Part shown: positions 1-7,637 of the stretch, in pieces
Layout of the letters: each line of letters opens with the position of its first letter
Numbering within the stretch: position 1 is the first letter of the stretch
From: Candidatus Hydrogenedens sp.
GTDB lineage: Bacteria > Hydrogenedentota > Hydrogenedentia > Hydrogenedentales > CAITNO01
Length of the DNA: 38,865 nucleotides
NCBI GenBank assembly: GCA_012522755.1
Contig: JAAYJV010000047.1
Span: 1 to 38,865, forward strand
Reading direction: 5' to 3'
Made by a program: the position numbers and the translations under genes
The notes under the pieces: generated by a model
What the model saw: the letters and a program-made list of their open reading frames with translations, nothing else
Database searches by the model: none
Told to the model about the DNA's origin: nothing

Positions 1-1
1 A

Positions 2-160
2 GACGAATTGATTATTGAGTTAAAAAGTGTGGAAGAAATATTACCGGTTTATCAGGCCCAGTTGCTAAGTTACATGAAGTTGTCAGGAAAAAAAACAGGT
101 CTGATTTTAAATTTTAATGTGCAGTTGTTAAAAGATGGTATAAAACGAATGGTACTTTAA
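2..160 (+). CDS. GxxExxY-family protein, C-terminal part only
   Basis: The open frame enters from the left edge and stops at 158-160, leaving 52 residues. The remnant reads [20 protein letters not shown] followed by [19 protein letters not shown]. This is the typical end of the short (about 125 residue) GxxExxY proteins: an ELK-containing strand, a helix with Q-x-Q-L-L-x-Y-M-K, then the G-L-I-L-N-F strand. The fold is related to PD-(D/E)XK nucleases, with the ExK of the core visible here. The cellular role of the family is not established. The start lies outside the window. Its base composition is AT-richer than that of the neighbouring genes. The sequence just downstream is a patchwork of TTCGTG-type repeats. 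Confidence 0.8.
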   Translation, partial: DELIIELKSVEEILPVYQAQLLSYMKLSGKKTGLILNFNVQLLKDGIKRMVL

Positions 161-197
161 ATAATAGATTTCCTTCTTCGTGAATCTTCGTGGCTCG

Positions 198-240
198 ACC
201 TGACTTCGTAATAAAAAAGAAGGCGGGTCAGGTTCTTTCT
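198..240 (+). terminator. Possible weak terminator hairpin after the GxxExxY gene
   Basis: ACCTGAC (198-204) can pair with GTCAGGT (227-233). An inner CTTC/GAAG pairing shortens the loop, and a T-rich stretch follows (234-248). The stem is imperfect and the T tract is interrupted, so it could equally be part of the surrounding repeat material. Confidence 0.3.
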
Positions 241-366
241 AGTTTTCCAGCCTGGATGCTGGTCTTTAGTGCGTATCTGAAGTTGAATACTTTATTAATC
301 CTGCCAGCGCGCAAAGAAACCGGCATGACGGCGCTGCGTGGATGTCGGAACTATAGCCGGAGAGGT

Positions 367-393
367 CTCGGGCCAAAGATTGTTTGCCCCTAC
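367..393 (-). repeat. Degenerate copy of the hairpin core of the terminal 89-bp repeat
   Basis: Read on the minus strand, this 27-base stretch starts GTAGGGGC, has central AATCTTT and ends GCCCGAG. It agrees at 23 of 27 positions with the core of each 89-bp unit at 38461-38865. Two of the four differences fall in the stem and break pairs, so the hairpin here is weakened. It sits in non-coding sequence, as do the intact copies. Confidence 0.6.
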
Positions 394-680
394 CGATCAG
401 ATACACACCGCCTAACCTGCGTACGCCAAGCATTTATACAAAAGCAGACTGGTGCTTCGCGTTAAGATTCCTGCTTTCGACGCAATGACGTGGTTCGGGA
501 TGAATCTTTCTTCGTGGTCCTTCGTGCTCTTCGTGACTTCGTGGTGAAAATTCTTCTCTGTGTACCTCTGTGCTCTCTATGCCCATTGTGGTGAAAAATA
601 TTCGTGCTCTCTGTGGTGAAATAAAACCCTTTGTTGTATCATAGCCCATATACCTTTTCCCTTTTGGAGTATCCCTTATC

Positions 681-1754
681 ATGTCTTCCCGATTATCCTC
701 TTCCCGTGAACTGACTTTACTGGTTCTTGCTGTGGGCGGTAATGTGAGCCAGGGCATTTTAAAAGCATTATCACGGAGTGCATTGAAGTGTCGTGTCATC
801 GGTACGGATCTGAGTGAATTGCAAATGGGTCTGTATACGGTGGACCGTGGTTATCTGGCGCCTCATGCCGGAGACGCTGAGTTCTTCGACTGGTTGATTG
901 CCCTGTGTCGACGGGAGAAAGTGGATGCCATTATAAGCGGCTGCGAGCCCGTACTCCGGGTGTTGGCCGGTATGCGGGAGAAAGTGGAGGAGGAAAGCGG
1001 TGCCCGTTGTCTTGTTTGTGCGCCGGAAATATGGCATCAATTCGATGATAAACTCTTGAGTTGTGCCTGGCTGGAGGCCGAGGGCTTTGACCATCCCGCT
1101 TATGCTGACCTGGACGATGAAGAGGCGGTGGAGAGGTTGGTGATGCAACAGGGTTATCCGCTGCTGGCCAAGCCCCGTATCGGCGGCGGAAGCAGCGGTG
1201 TGATCAAGGTGGAGGACGAGGCTGATCTGGCCTATGTGCGGCGGAAGCGGGGCTATGTCCTGCAGGAATATCTCACGGGCAAAGAGAAAGAGTTTACGGT
1301 GGGTTGTTTTTCTGATCGTGATGGACGGTTGCGGGGGAGTATTGTTTTCTGGCGGGCCCTTCTTGCGGGAACGAGTTATCGAATTGTGGCGGGGCCATTT
1401 CCGGAAGTGCGTGAAGCGGCGGAGCGTATTGTGGAGCGATCAGGAATCACCGGCCCCTGCAATCTTCAGTTTCGCATCACTGATCGCGGGCCTGTATGCT
1501 TCGAAGTCAATCCGCGTTTTTCCGGAACAACGCCTGTCCGTGCGGCTTTCGGATTTCATGAGGTGGATGCGGCCTTGCGTCATTTTGTCTTGGATGAGGA
1601 AGCCGAAGATCTTCCGGAGATTACGGAAGGAATTGCCCTGCGTTATTGGAACGAACTGTATGTGCCTCTGGATGCCCGGGATCGACTTCTCAATGAAGGC
1701 TGTATCGAAGGGAAGGATTTTCCGGAGATCGAGATTGAAGGTTACGGGAGATAG
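681..1754 (+). CDS. ATP-grasp domain protein (carbamoyl-phosphate-synthase-like)
   Basis: This 357-residue protein has the usual ATP-grasp order. An N-terminal Rossmann-like pre-ATP-grasp part begins with LLVLAVGGNVSQGILKAL and contains KVDAIISGCEP. The ATP-binding core follows, with YPLLAKPRIGGGSSGV (glycine-rich loop with its Lys) and VLQEYLTGKEKEFTV, and metal/ATP ligands in GPCNLQFR and CFEVNPRFSGTTP. Family members ligate a carboxylate to an amine or carbamoyl-type nucleophile with ATP; the substrate here is unknown. A GGAG at 666-669 precedes the ATG by 11 nt. The stop codon directly abuts the start of the SDR gene, so the two are co-transcribed, possibly making or modifying a sugar precursor for the adjacent glycan cluster. 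That role is inferred from position only. Confidence 0.8.
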   Translation: MSSRLSSSRELTLLVLAVGGNVSQGILKALSRSALKCRVIGTDLSELQMGLYTVDRGYLAPHAGDAEFFDWLIALCRREKVDAIISGCEPVLRVLAGMREKVEEESGARCLVCAPEIWHQFDDKLLSCAWLEAEGFDHPAYADLDDEEAVERLVMQQGYPLLAKPRIGGGSSGVIKVEDEADLAYVRRKRGYVLQEYLTGKEKEFTVGCFSDRDGRLRGSIVFWRALLAGTSYRIVAGPFPEVREAAERIVERSGITGPCNLQFRITDRGPVCFEVNPRFSGTTPVRAAFGFHEVDAALRHFVLDEEAEDLPEITEGIALRYWNELYVPLDARDRLLNEGCIEGKDFPEIEIEGYGR

Positions 1755-2654
1755 ATGATGCGTGTGCTCGTGACAGGATCCAGCGGCCATGTGGGCGGTG
1801 CTGTGATACAACAGCTTTGTGCGGAGGGACATGAGCTTGTGGGGTTGAGCCGTCAGGCCCGGGAATCCCTGCCTCCCTCTGTACGTCAATTGCGTCTGGA
1901 CATCAGTGATCCTCAGGTCACAGTCCGGCTTCAGGAAGAACTCGGCTGTTGTGATGCGCTGGTTCATTGTGCCGCTTCTCAGGAAAATGATGCTGAACAG
2001 CTGGCGAAGGTGAATTGCGGGGGAACGCGCCATATGCTGGATGCAGCCAAGAGTCTCGGTGTTACCCGTTTTATTTATATATCCAGTATGAGTTTCCTGG
2101 AGCATCCTTTACAACGGCCCATTACAGAAATCCATCCTCTGGACGGTACGCGGGGGCATTATGGAGCCACCAAATATCTGGGTGAATGGATGGCTTTATC
2201 CTCTCATCATCAGTTGAATGTAATGAGTTTCCGTCTTTCTTCTCCCGTGGGTCCCGGTCTTCAGTACCGGCGCATCTTCCGTATTTTTTTGGAGAAGGCA
2301 CTGAAAGGTGAGGAGATTATTCTTCATGGTCAGGGCGGCCGCCGTCAGGATTATGTGGATGTGCGTGATATAGCCCGGGCTGTGTCGGTCGCCTTGAAAG
2401 AGGAGAAGAAGGGTCCTGCAAATGTCTTCAATATCGCCTCCGGTGTGGCTGTATCCAATCTGGAACTGGCTGAAAGCTGTGTGCGTGTTTTGCAGTCGGC
2501 GTCCGCCATCCGTTTTTCGGGTGAGCCCGATCCGGATGAAGAAGTGGTCTGGGAAATATCCATCCGCAAAGCCGGAGCATTGCTGGGCTATTCGCCGCAA
2601 TACAGTCTGGACGACAGTATCCGTGATCTGGCGGCGGAGCTGAGAGAAGGCTGA
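1755..2654 (+). CDS. NAD(P)-dependent epimerase/dehydratase (extended SDR)
   Basis: An extended short-chain dehydrogenase/reductase of 299 residues. The N-terminus MMRVLVTGSSGHVGGAV carries the Gly-rich dinucleotide loop. ALVHCAAS is the NNAG-equivalent motif, YISSM contains the catalytic Ser, and HYGATKYLGE supplies the YxxxK pair. GQGGRRQDYVDVRDIARAV is the strand-loop typical of nucleotide-sugar epimerases and dehydratases such as GalE and RmlB relatives. The exact substrate cannot be read. Two in-frame ATGs lie side by side: 1755 directly follows the preceding stop, and 1758 is better spaced (7 nt) from the GGGAG at 1746-1750, so the true start may be one codon later. It ends 4 bp before the stop of the convergent glycan cluster, with no visible terminator between them. 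Confidence 0.85.
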   Translation: MMRVLVTGSSGHVGGAVIQQLCAEGHELVGLSRQARESLPPSVRQLRLDISDPQVTVRLQEELGCCDALVHCAASQENDAEQLAKVNCGGTRHMLDAAKSLGVTRFIYISSMSFLEHPLQRPITEIHPLDGTRGHYGATKYLGEWMALSSHHQLNVMSFRLSSPVGPGLQYRRIFRIFLEKALKGEEIILHGQGGRRQDYVDVRDIARAVSVALKEEKKGPANVFNIASGVAVSNLELAESCVRVLQSASAIRFSGEPDPDEEVVWEISIRKAGALLGYSPQYSLDDSIRDLAAELREG

Positions 2655-2658
2655 AGTT

Positions 2659-5037
2659 TCAACGGTGTTTTTCTGTGCCGTACCACTGGCGTCCGCCATG
2701 ATCCAGATGGAGGACCCAGGTGTTTTCCAGGCGTGTTTCTTTTCCGTGCCTGAAGAGAATAGCCTGCGCAAAATACCAATCAGCCCCTTCAAAATGATCT
2801 GACTCCTGATAGGGCATGTCTTTGAGGATTTCACGGCGTACACACTGGAAGAATCCGCAGGGGATTTCCTCTCCTTCGCGGTATCGGGTTTCCAGAGCCT
2901 CTTCGGCGACAGCGTTGAAATCTTCCCAGGGTCTTGTTTTTCCTAAAAGGATGTCGTAGGTTGTCTGTGGAGAGAGCATTTTCCGGCCATCGGGCGCTAT
3001 GAAATGGGCTGTGGATTCACAGGCTTCCATGCGCACGAAAATATCAGGGGGCAGGACGATATCCGCATCCAGAAGGATGATCCACTCTCCTGATGTGGCC
3101 CGGAAAGATTCGTTGATCATGAACCCTTTGGAGCGCTCATGATCAGGGGAAAAGGGTGATCGGACAATGCGCAGCTCCGGATAGGATTCTTCCATGGAGT
3201 CGAGAAGGTCTTCAACACTGTCGGCTCCGGGGACATAGGCGACAACGACTTCAAGTTTTTCGAGAGAAATACCTTGTTGATGAGCAATAGAGAGGAGGAC
3301 CGCCTGAAGTCTTCGTGCATATCTGACGCAAACGATGATTATGGAATACTTGATTTTGCCTGTGTCGGGCGTTTTTACCTCATGTTCCTGCCAGAGCAGC
3401 AGGGTTTGGGTAAGAATGAGCCCATCCACGTTATGCAGCGAGATGCGGGGTTCCAGTACTCCCGAAAGTTTTTCCGGTGGAGCTGAGAGACCGGAAAAAG
3501 CGGCCGGTTTTACGGGCAAGCCGTCACGTAACAGCACATAACGCCCTTGCCTGTCGACATGCAGGGTGATTTTATGACTGTAGTCAATCATGGGACAGGT
3601 TATCTTGGCGTGCCTTCCAAAGCTGAAACCGATCAGTTCCGCTGTGCCGCCTCCGAAAGTGAGCATGAGCGTGAAGGGAGGGGATAAACGTGCGACAGGA
3701 GTGCTTTGCATTTCTCCTCTGGACAGAGAGTACCAGCGATGTGCAGCATCGTCGCGGGGTTCATAATGGTTTTCAATGACATAAGAAGAGACTTCAATTT
3801 CTTTGAGCGGCGTCGTGTCCCGGGTGACACGCAGCGCTTCCCGGGCAAGTTCTTTGTGATAGTCGGGCAGAACCAGGCGCTGGAGATCCAGAGGATCGTA
3901 ATATCGCTCGAAAGACGGGGAGAAAGTTTCCGTACTCAGCAGGGCTTTGCTTTCCAGGGGCCTGAGATTTGCACGACGGTATTTTCTCAAAAATGCACGT
4001 GGAGACTGGAGGCAGATATTTGCAAATTGACAGTTCTTGCATGCTTTATACGGACGGGTTTTCTGTGCCGCAGCTGACGGGAGTTTCCTTTTTTCTGATA
4101 AGTTTTCCATATGGCGCTTCAGAAAACCTGCTGACCAATAGCGTGTCAATCGCCTGAGAACCCACAGGCGCGCTTCAATTTTCGGATGGCCGAAGATCCA
4201 GGGAAGGAGCACGTTGTCAGCCAGGTTGCGACGTCCCTGCCGGGAAGAGAGAAAGGCATCAAGAATCAGATGAGCACGTGAAAAGCCACTGGAAAAAAGC
4301 TTTTGTGCAATTCTCCAGGATGAATGCATATAGTGGTTGTGATCCTGAAAAACCTCGTTGTCACAAAAGACGGCGGAATGATTTTCTTCCTTTACCAGAC
4401 AATAAGGCAGATTCAGAATGACCGTATCCACTTTTTCCTCGCGCAATCGGCTGGCCAGATGATTGGTCCAGGAAAGGTTGTCGAGAAAGCACTGATGGGT
4501 GCATTTTTTCTTGTCGGATGAAAAGAAGTTGTCCCAGTGCAGTGTTACGGCGGCCGCTTTTTTCAGCGTCTCTACAGCCTCTGACAGGTCGGGCAGCTGC
4601 GCTGAGGGTAAATTCAACTGAACGCGTGCGGAAATGTTGGCGTCTTTTGCACTGTCAAGCCACTGGTTCAGACTGCTGAGCTCTATTTTTTTGGGATTGA
4701 GACACAGATCCAACAGGCCCAGATCAGCCAACAGGTGTTGGAAAGGATGTTTTCCCAGATCTTCTACGGCCAGAGACAAGGCAAGATTTTCGGACGAGGC
4801 ATACTCCTTGAGTTCGTTCCATTCTTCCAGATTGCCATCAGAGAAAAAAAGGTCCACTTTTTCAGCTTTCAGCAGGGAGCTGTGCAGGCGCATCCATTTT
4901 TTGATGCATAAGAGGCCATAGGGTTTTGCGAATTTGTTATGGGAAAAAATCAAACCGCGGACCGGGGGAAGTGTCCCGGAAAAAAAATCAGTTGGCATTT
5001 CCGGTTGATCCAACTTGTTTTTATGATTGATGTTCAT
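2659..5037 (-). CDS. Cysteine-less radical-SAM-like barrel fused to GT2 glycosyltransferase (copy 1)
   Basis: 792 residues from the ATG at 5037, which follows an AAGG and clears the upstream gene by 32 bp; a longer frame to 5157 would overlap it. Residues about 25-300 look like a radical SAM alpha/beta barrel, with alternating strands such as VDLFFSDG, LALSLAVE and ARVQLNL. The CxxxCxxC that would bind the FeS cluster is absent, and GLIFSHN (28-34) stands in its place. C333, C336 and C342 form a C-x2-C-x5-C group where a SPASM domain would lie. A beta-rich middle domain (about 415-555) contains CPMI and YVLLRDGLPVKP. A family-2 glycosyltransferase domain (562-792) has KYSIIIVC, the metal-binding LLDADI (D657, D659), FEGADWYFAQ and a HLDHGGRQWYG tail. 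The GT part should transfer a sugar from a nucleotide donor; the role of the dead barrel is unknown. It is paralogous to the gene at 8895-11210. Confidence 0.72.
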   Translation of the reverse strand: MNINHKNKLDQPEMPTDFFSGTLPPVRGLIFSHNKFAKPYGLLCIKKWMRLHSSLLKAEKVDLFFSDGNLEEWNELKEYASSENLALSLAVEDLGKHPFQHLLADLGLLDLCLNPKKIELSSLNQWLDSAKDANISARVQLNLPSAQLPDLSEAVETLKKAAAVTLHWDNFFSSDKKKCTHQCFLDNLSWTNHLASRLREEKVDTVILNLPYCLVKEENHSAVFCDNEVFQDHNHYMHSSWRIAQKLFSSGFSRAHLILDAFLSSRQGRRNLADNVLLPWIFGHPKIEARLWVLRRLTRYWSAGFLKRHMENLSEKRKLPSAAAQKTRPYKACKNCQFANICLQSPRAFLRKYRRANLRPLESKALLSTETFSPSFERYYDPLDLQRLVLPDYHKELAREALRVTRDTTPLKEIEVSSYVIENHYEPRDDAAHRWYSLSRGEMQSTPVARLSPPFTLMLTFGGGTAELIGFSFGRHAKITCPMIDYSHKITLHVDRQGRYVLLRDGLPVKPAAFSGLSAPPEKLSGVLEPRISLHNVDGLILTQTLLLWQEHEVKTPDTGKIKYSIIIVCVRYARRLQAVLLSIAHQQGISLEKLEVVVAYVPGADSVEDLLDSMEESYPELRIVRSPFSPDHERSKGFMINESFRATSGEWIILLDADIVLPPDIFVRMEACESTAHFIAPDGRKMLSPQTTYDILLGKTRPWEDFNAVAEEALETRYREGEEIPCGFFQCVRREILKDMPYQESDHFEGADWYFAQAILFRHGKETRLENTWVLHLDHGGRQWYGTEKHR

Positions 5038-5069
5038 GGTGTACCTTTTTAAGGAACAGGACTGCGTTT

Positions 5070-7142
5070 TCAAGGGTCTGTGCGGAGCGTGATACTTCCG
5101 GAAAAATAGAGGTGCCGTCCCGGCGTGAAACGAAGTCCAGCCTGGCCGGAGGGGCATAAGGTCTGGAGTACGCGTGCATTTTCATTGTAACTTGTATTGA
5201 GTACGGTTTGCCGCAGGGGCAGCTCGGGATCATCAATGGAGAGGACAACAGTGGGCTGGGTTTCACTGCTGGCGGTTATGGAGGAGCCTTTTTCATAGCT
5301 GCGGTTGAGGTGGGCCCAGTGTTCCGTGTCGGGATCAAAATCGGGGAAAGAACCTGTTTCGGTATCGGTGGCCCAGGTGGTGTATTCAGGTTGCAGTACC
5401 AGGCTGAAATGATATTCCTGCACTTCAAATTCTTCGTCGACATGGAGCCATATGCGTATGCCCAGTGCATTTTTCCGTGGACTGAGTTCCCATTCCTGAG
5501 AGAAGGGGAAACGCCGTGATTTCCCGTATGCCAGAAGCTTGTCGCCTTCCTTGATCGGTGCTTTCCACGCCAGATTGTTGCTGTCGTTCCACAGATAGGA
5601 GATGAGCATTGAACTGTATCCATGAAGAAAAGCGGAGATGTCTTTCCCATCCCAGACCAGGCGGATCCGTCCATTTTCAAAGCGCGCTTGCAAACGTCCG
5701 CAATTGAGCGCTTCTTTTTCCTGCAGATAGTGCTGCACTTCTTCTTCTGTGACAGTAGTCATCATGCGCATGGAAGCGAGTTTATGAATCCCGGGTGTGA
5801 AGGAGGCTTCTGACTCAGGGAACCGTGCGGAATAATCCAGCACGCGGCAACCGGTCATATAATCTGTATTGGCCCAGAAGAGTCCGAAAAAGGGATTTGA
5901 TTTCTCAAACTGAAAAACAATGGGCGGCAGAGGCGATGTGGCTTCAGGCAGTGCCGCACCGTCACTGGCATTGATTTCAGGGGCTGCAACGACATTCCAG
6001 GAGGTGTCTCCCGGTTGGATATCCGGGAAAGAGCCCGAAAGGTGACCGCACATCCAAAGGGCGTAGCTGAGAGGGAGGAAACATTTGATGTCTATGGTTG
6101 AAATGTCGCAATCCTGCTCAACTTCCAATGCCACATCCCAGATCAACGCACTGTTTTCTATTTTCAATTCCCAGAGGAATTTTACAGGCAATCGCATCAT
6201 TTTGCCTTCGGCGCGACAGCCCGATGCTTCACGATAGGTTATTTTCCATTCGGCTTCACCGGAAAAATGCCGTCGTCCGAGGGATTGAATTTCGACATAA
6301 AAACCTATGGGCGCACTCAGTTCATTCTGGTTGTGAAATAAAGAGAGGCGACCGTCGCATTTGATGGCTTCGAGAACGCCTTCCTGAAAAGTGTGCATCC
6401 CCTGATCTTTGCCCACCTGGCGCAGGTAGTACATGATGGTTTTCTGTGCCGTATCACGTTGCAGGACTTTTCCCTTGTCGAGGAGAATGACTCTTTCGCA
6501 GAGGGTATTCACGATACTGAGGTCATGCGACACAAAGAGGATCGTTTTTCCCTGTTCGCGGAGTTCGCCGATTTTGCGGCGACATTTTCGCTGGAAGTCT
6601 TCATCGCCCACAGCGAGTACTTCATCAGCAAGAAAGATATCAGGGTTGACGAAGGCTGCAACAGAAAATCCGATGCGCACGTACATCCCACTGGAGTAGG
6701 TTGCGACGGGCTGGTCAATGAATTCTTCTATGCCTGAAAAGCGCACAATTTCATCAAAGACGGCGTCAACCTGTGCGTGGCGCATACCGAGCAGTCCTGC
6801 ATTGAGATAGATGTTTTCCCGACCTGTGAGGACAGGGTTGAATCCGGCGCCCAGTTCGAGGAGGGAGGCTACGCGCCCGAGCACCTGTATTCTTCCCGAT
6901 GTGGGAAGGGTTATGCCTGCTATGAGGCTCAGGAGCGTGCTTTTTCCGGAGCCGTTGCGCCCGATAATGCCGAGAGACTCTCCTGACTGTATTTCCAGAG
7001 AGACATTGTCTATGGCCGTAAAAGAGCTGTCTTTTCTTCTTCCCAGAAAATTTCGGGGTTCCAGGCGTCCGCGAAGGCCGAGCAGTCCCCGATGAGAAGC
7101 AAATCTTTTAGTGACATCGTCAAGCTGAATAATAGGGTTCAT
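5070..7142 (-). CDS. Wzt/KpsT/TagH-type polysaccharide ABC transporter ATPase with duplicated C-terminal domain
   Basis: 690 residues. The N-terminal 240 form an ABC ATPase of the polysaccharide-export class: Walker A GRNGSGKST (61-69), LGAGFNPVLTGRENIYLN typical of Wzt/TagH, signature SSGM (150-153), Walker B IFLADE (169-174) and switch H206. The remaining 430 residues replace the usual single Wzt carbohydrate-binding domain with two related units, about 259-462 and 476-688. They share anchors in the same order: GRL(S/Q), GSFPD(I/F) at 370 and 597, (C/A)RVL at 433 and 657, and FTPG at 448 and 672. Such C-terminal domains in Wzt recognise the finished glycan or its cap. No Wzm-type permease is visible in the window, so the membrane partner must be elsewhere. 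It probably powers export of the glycan made by the flanking glycosyltransferases. Confidence 0.85.
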   Translation of the reverse strand: MNPIIQLDDVTKRFASHRGLLGLRGRLEPRNFLGRRKDSSFTAIDNVSLEIQSGESLGIIGRNGSGKSTLLSLIAGITLPTSGRIQVLGRVASLLELGAGFNPVLTGRENIYLNAGLLGMRHAQVDAVFDEIVRFSGIEEFIDQPVATYSSGMYVRIGFSVAAFVNPDIFLADEVLAVGDEDFQRKCRRKIGELREQGKTILFVSHDLSIVNTLCERVILLDKGKVLQRDTAQKTIMYYLRQVGKDQGMHTFQEGVLEAIKCDGRLSLFHNQNELSAPIGFYVEIQSLGRRHFSGEAEWKITYREASGCRAEGKMMRLPVKFLWELKIENSALIWDVALEVEQDCDISTIDIKCFLPLSYALWMCGHLSGSFPDIQPGDTSWNVVAAPEINASDGAALPEATSPLPPIVFQFEKSNPFFGLFWANTDYMTGCRVLDYSARFPESEASFTPGIHKLASMRMMTTVTEEEVQHYLQEKEALNCGRLQARFENGRIRLVWDGKDISAFLHGYSSMLISYLWNDSNNLAWKAPIKEGDKLLAYGKSRRFPFSQEWELSPRKNALGIRIWLHVDEEFEVQEYHFSLVLQPEYTTWATDTETGSFPDFDPDTEHWAHLNRSYEKGSSITASSETQPTVVLSIDDPELPLRQTVLNTSYNENARVLQTLCPSGQAGLRFTPGRHLYFSGSITLRTDP

Positions 7143-7178
7143 GATTTGTATTCTTTGGATTTTGACTGATCGTTACAG

Positions 7179-7637
7179 TTATTTCACCCTTGTGAAGAGG
7201 ACGCGGCAAAGATATGTGAGAAAGCGAATCCATCCTGTGAATTTTCTGGAGAAGTGGTCCTTGAGTACGGAGAAGGTGCTTTTTTCTATGGCTGTGACCG
7301 TACCATGACTGAGCCAGAGCTCGGCTTTTTGTGGAGAAATCCACGCTGTGAGGAGTTTGAGTTTCAGGGTATTGTATCTTATGACGAAGGTATGGAAATT
7401 TTCTTTTCTCAGACCTCTGATGAGGCCTGGAAATCCACCTGTGAACAGAAGGCGCAGGGGTGAGAGTTCCAGAATGATGAGTTCGTCCACCTCGTTTTCG
7501 ATATCCTGACGTGGTGCGCGGGGGGAGAGTATGGCAACGATTTCCGCTTCAGGACGCAGCCTCCGTATGCCTTTGATGAGTTTGGGAGCCTCATTGGTTT
7601 CGTTGAATAAGATGGCGAGTCTCGGCCTGTCTGTCAT
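7179..7637 (-). CDS. Small glycosyltransferase-like protein (single Rossmann-type domain)
   Basis: 152 residues, not confidently assigned. The opening RPRLAILFNETNEAPKLIKG, then EAEIVAILS and DELIILELSP, resemble the first beta-alpha-beta units of a GT-B glycosyltransferase N-terminal half. The protein stops before any nucleotide-sugar-binding C-terminal half. The last 20 residues (WIRFLTYLCRVLFTRVK) are hydrophobic and basic and may sit on the membrane. Its start overlaps the stop of the GT4 gene by 4 bp (ATGA), and the ABC ATPase gene starts 36 bp downstream, so it is translated within the glycan operon. It may be a genuine accessory protein or a shortened glycosyltransferase. No frameshift remnant of a second half is visible downstream. 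Confidence 0.6.
   Translation of the reverse strand: MTDRPRLAILFNETNEAPKLIKGIRRLRPEAEIVAILSPRAPRQDIENEVDELIILELSPLRLLFTGGFPGLIRGLRKENFHTFVIRYNTLKLKLLTAWISPQKAELWLSHGTVTAIEKSTFSVLKDHFSRKFTGWIRFLTYLCRVLFTRVK

Larger units (their letters stand above)
165..640. repeat. Non-coding region with TTCGTG / CTCTGTG-type low-complexity patches
   Basis: No convincing gene lies between 161 and 680. Around 173-193 the motif TTCGTG occurs twice. At about 508-545 it recurs four to five times in CTTCGTGG / CCTTCGTGCTC variants. At about 556-628 it gives way to CTCTGTG / CTCTGTGGTGAAA units. These degenerate short units look like imperfect dispersed repeats rather than a coding sequence. A small open frame (190-465) crosses part of it but has no recognisable protein features or ribosome binding site. 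An imperfect hairpin and a degenerate copy of another element within this stretch are listed separately. Confidence 0.6.

Noticed and set aside
190-465. Small open frame of 91 codons downstream of the GxxExxY gene
   Set aside because: It starts in repeat sequence, has no ribosome binding site, crosses the degenerate hairpin element and shows no protein-like pattern.
2655-2700. Shared terminator between the convergent SDR and GT2 genes
   Set aside because: No stem with a T tract is visible in either direction; only 4 bp separate the stops.
5038-5157. Upstream extension of the first GT2 fusion
   Set aside because: It would overlap the ABC ATPase gene by 88 bp, and the ATG at 5037 has a ribosome binding site and clears that gene.
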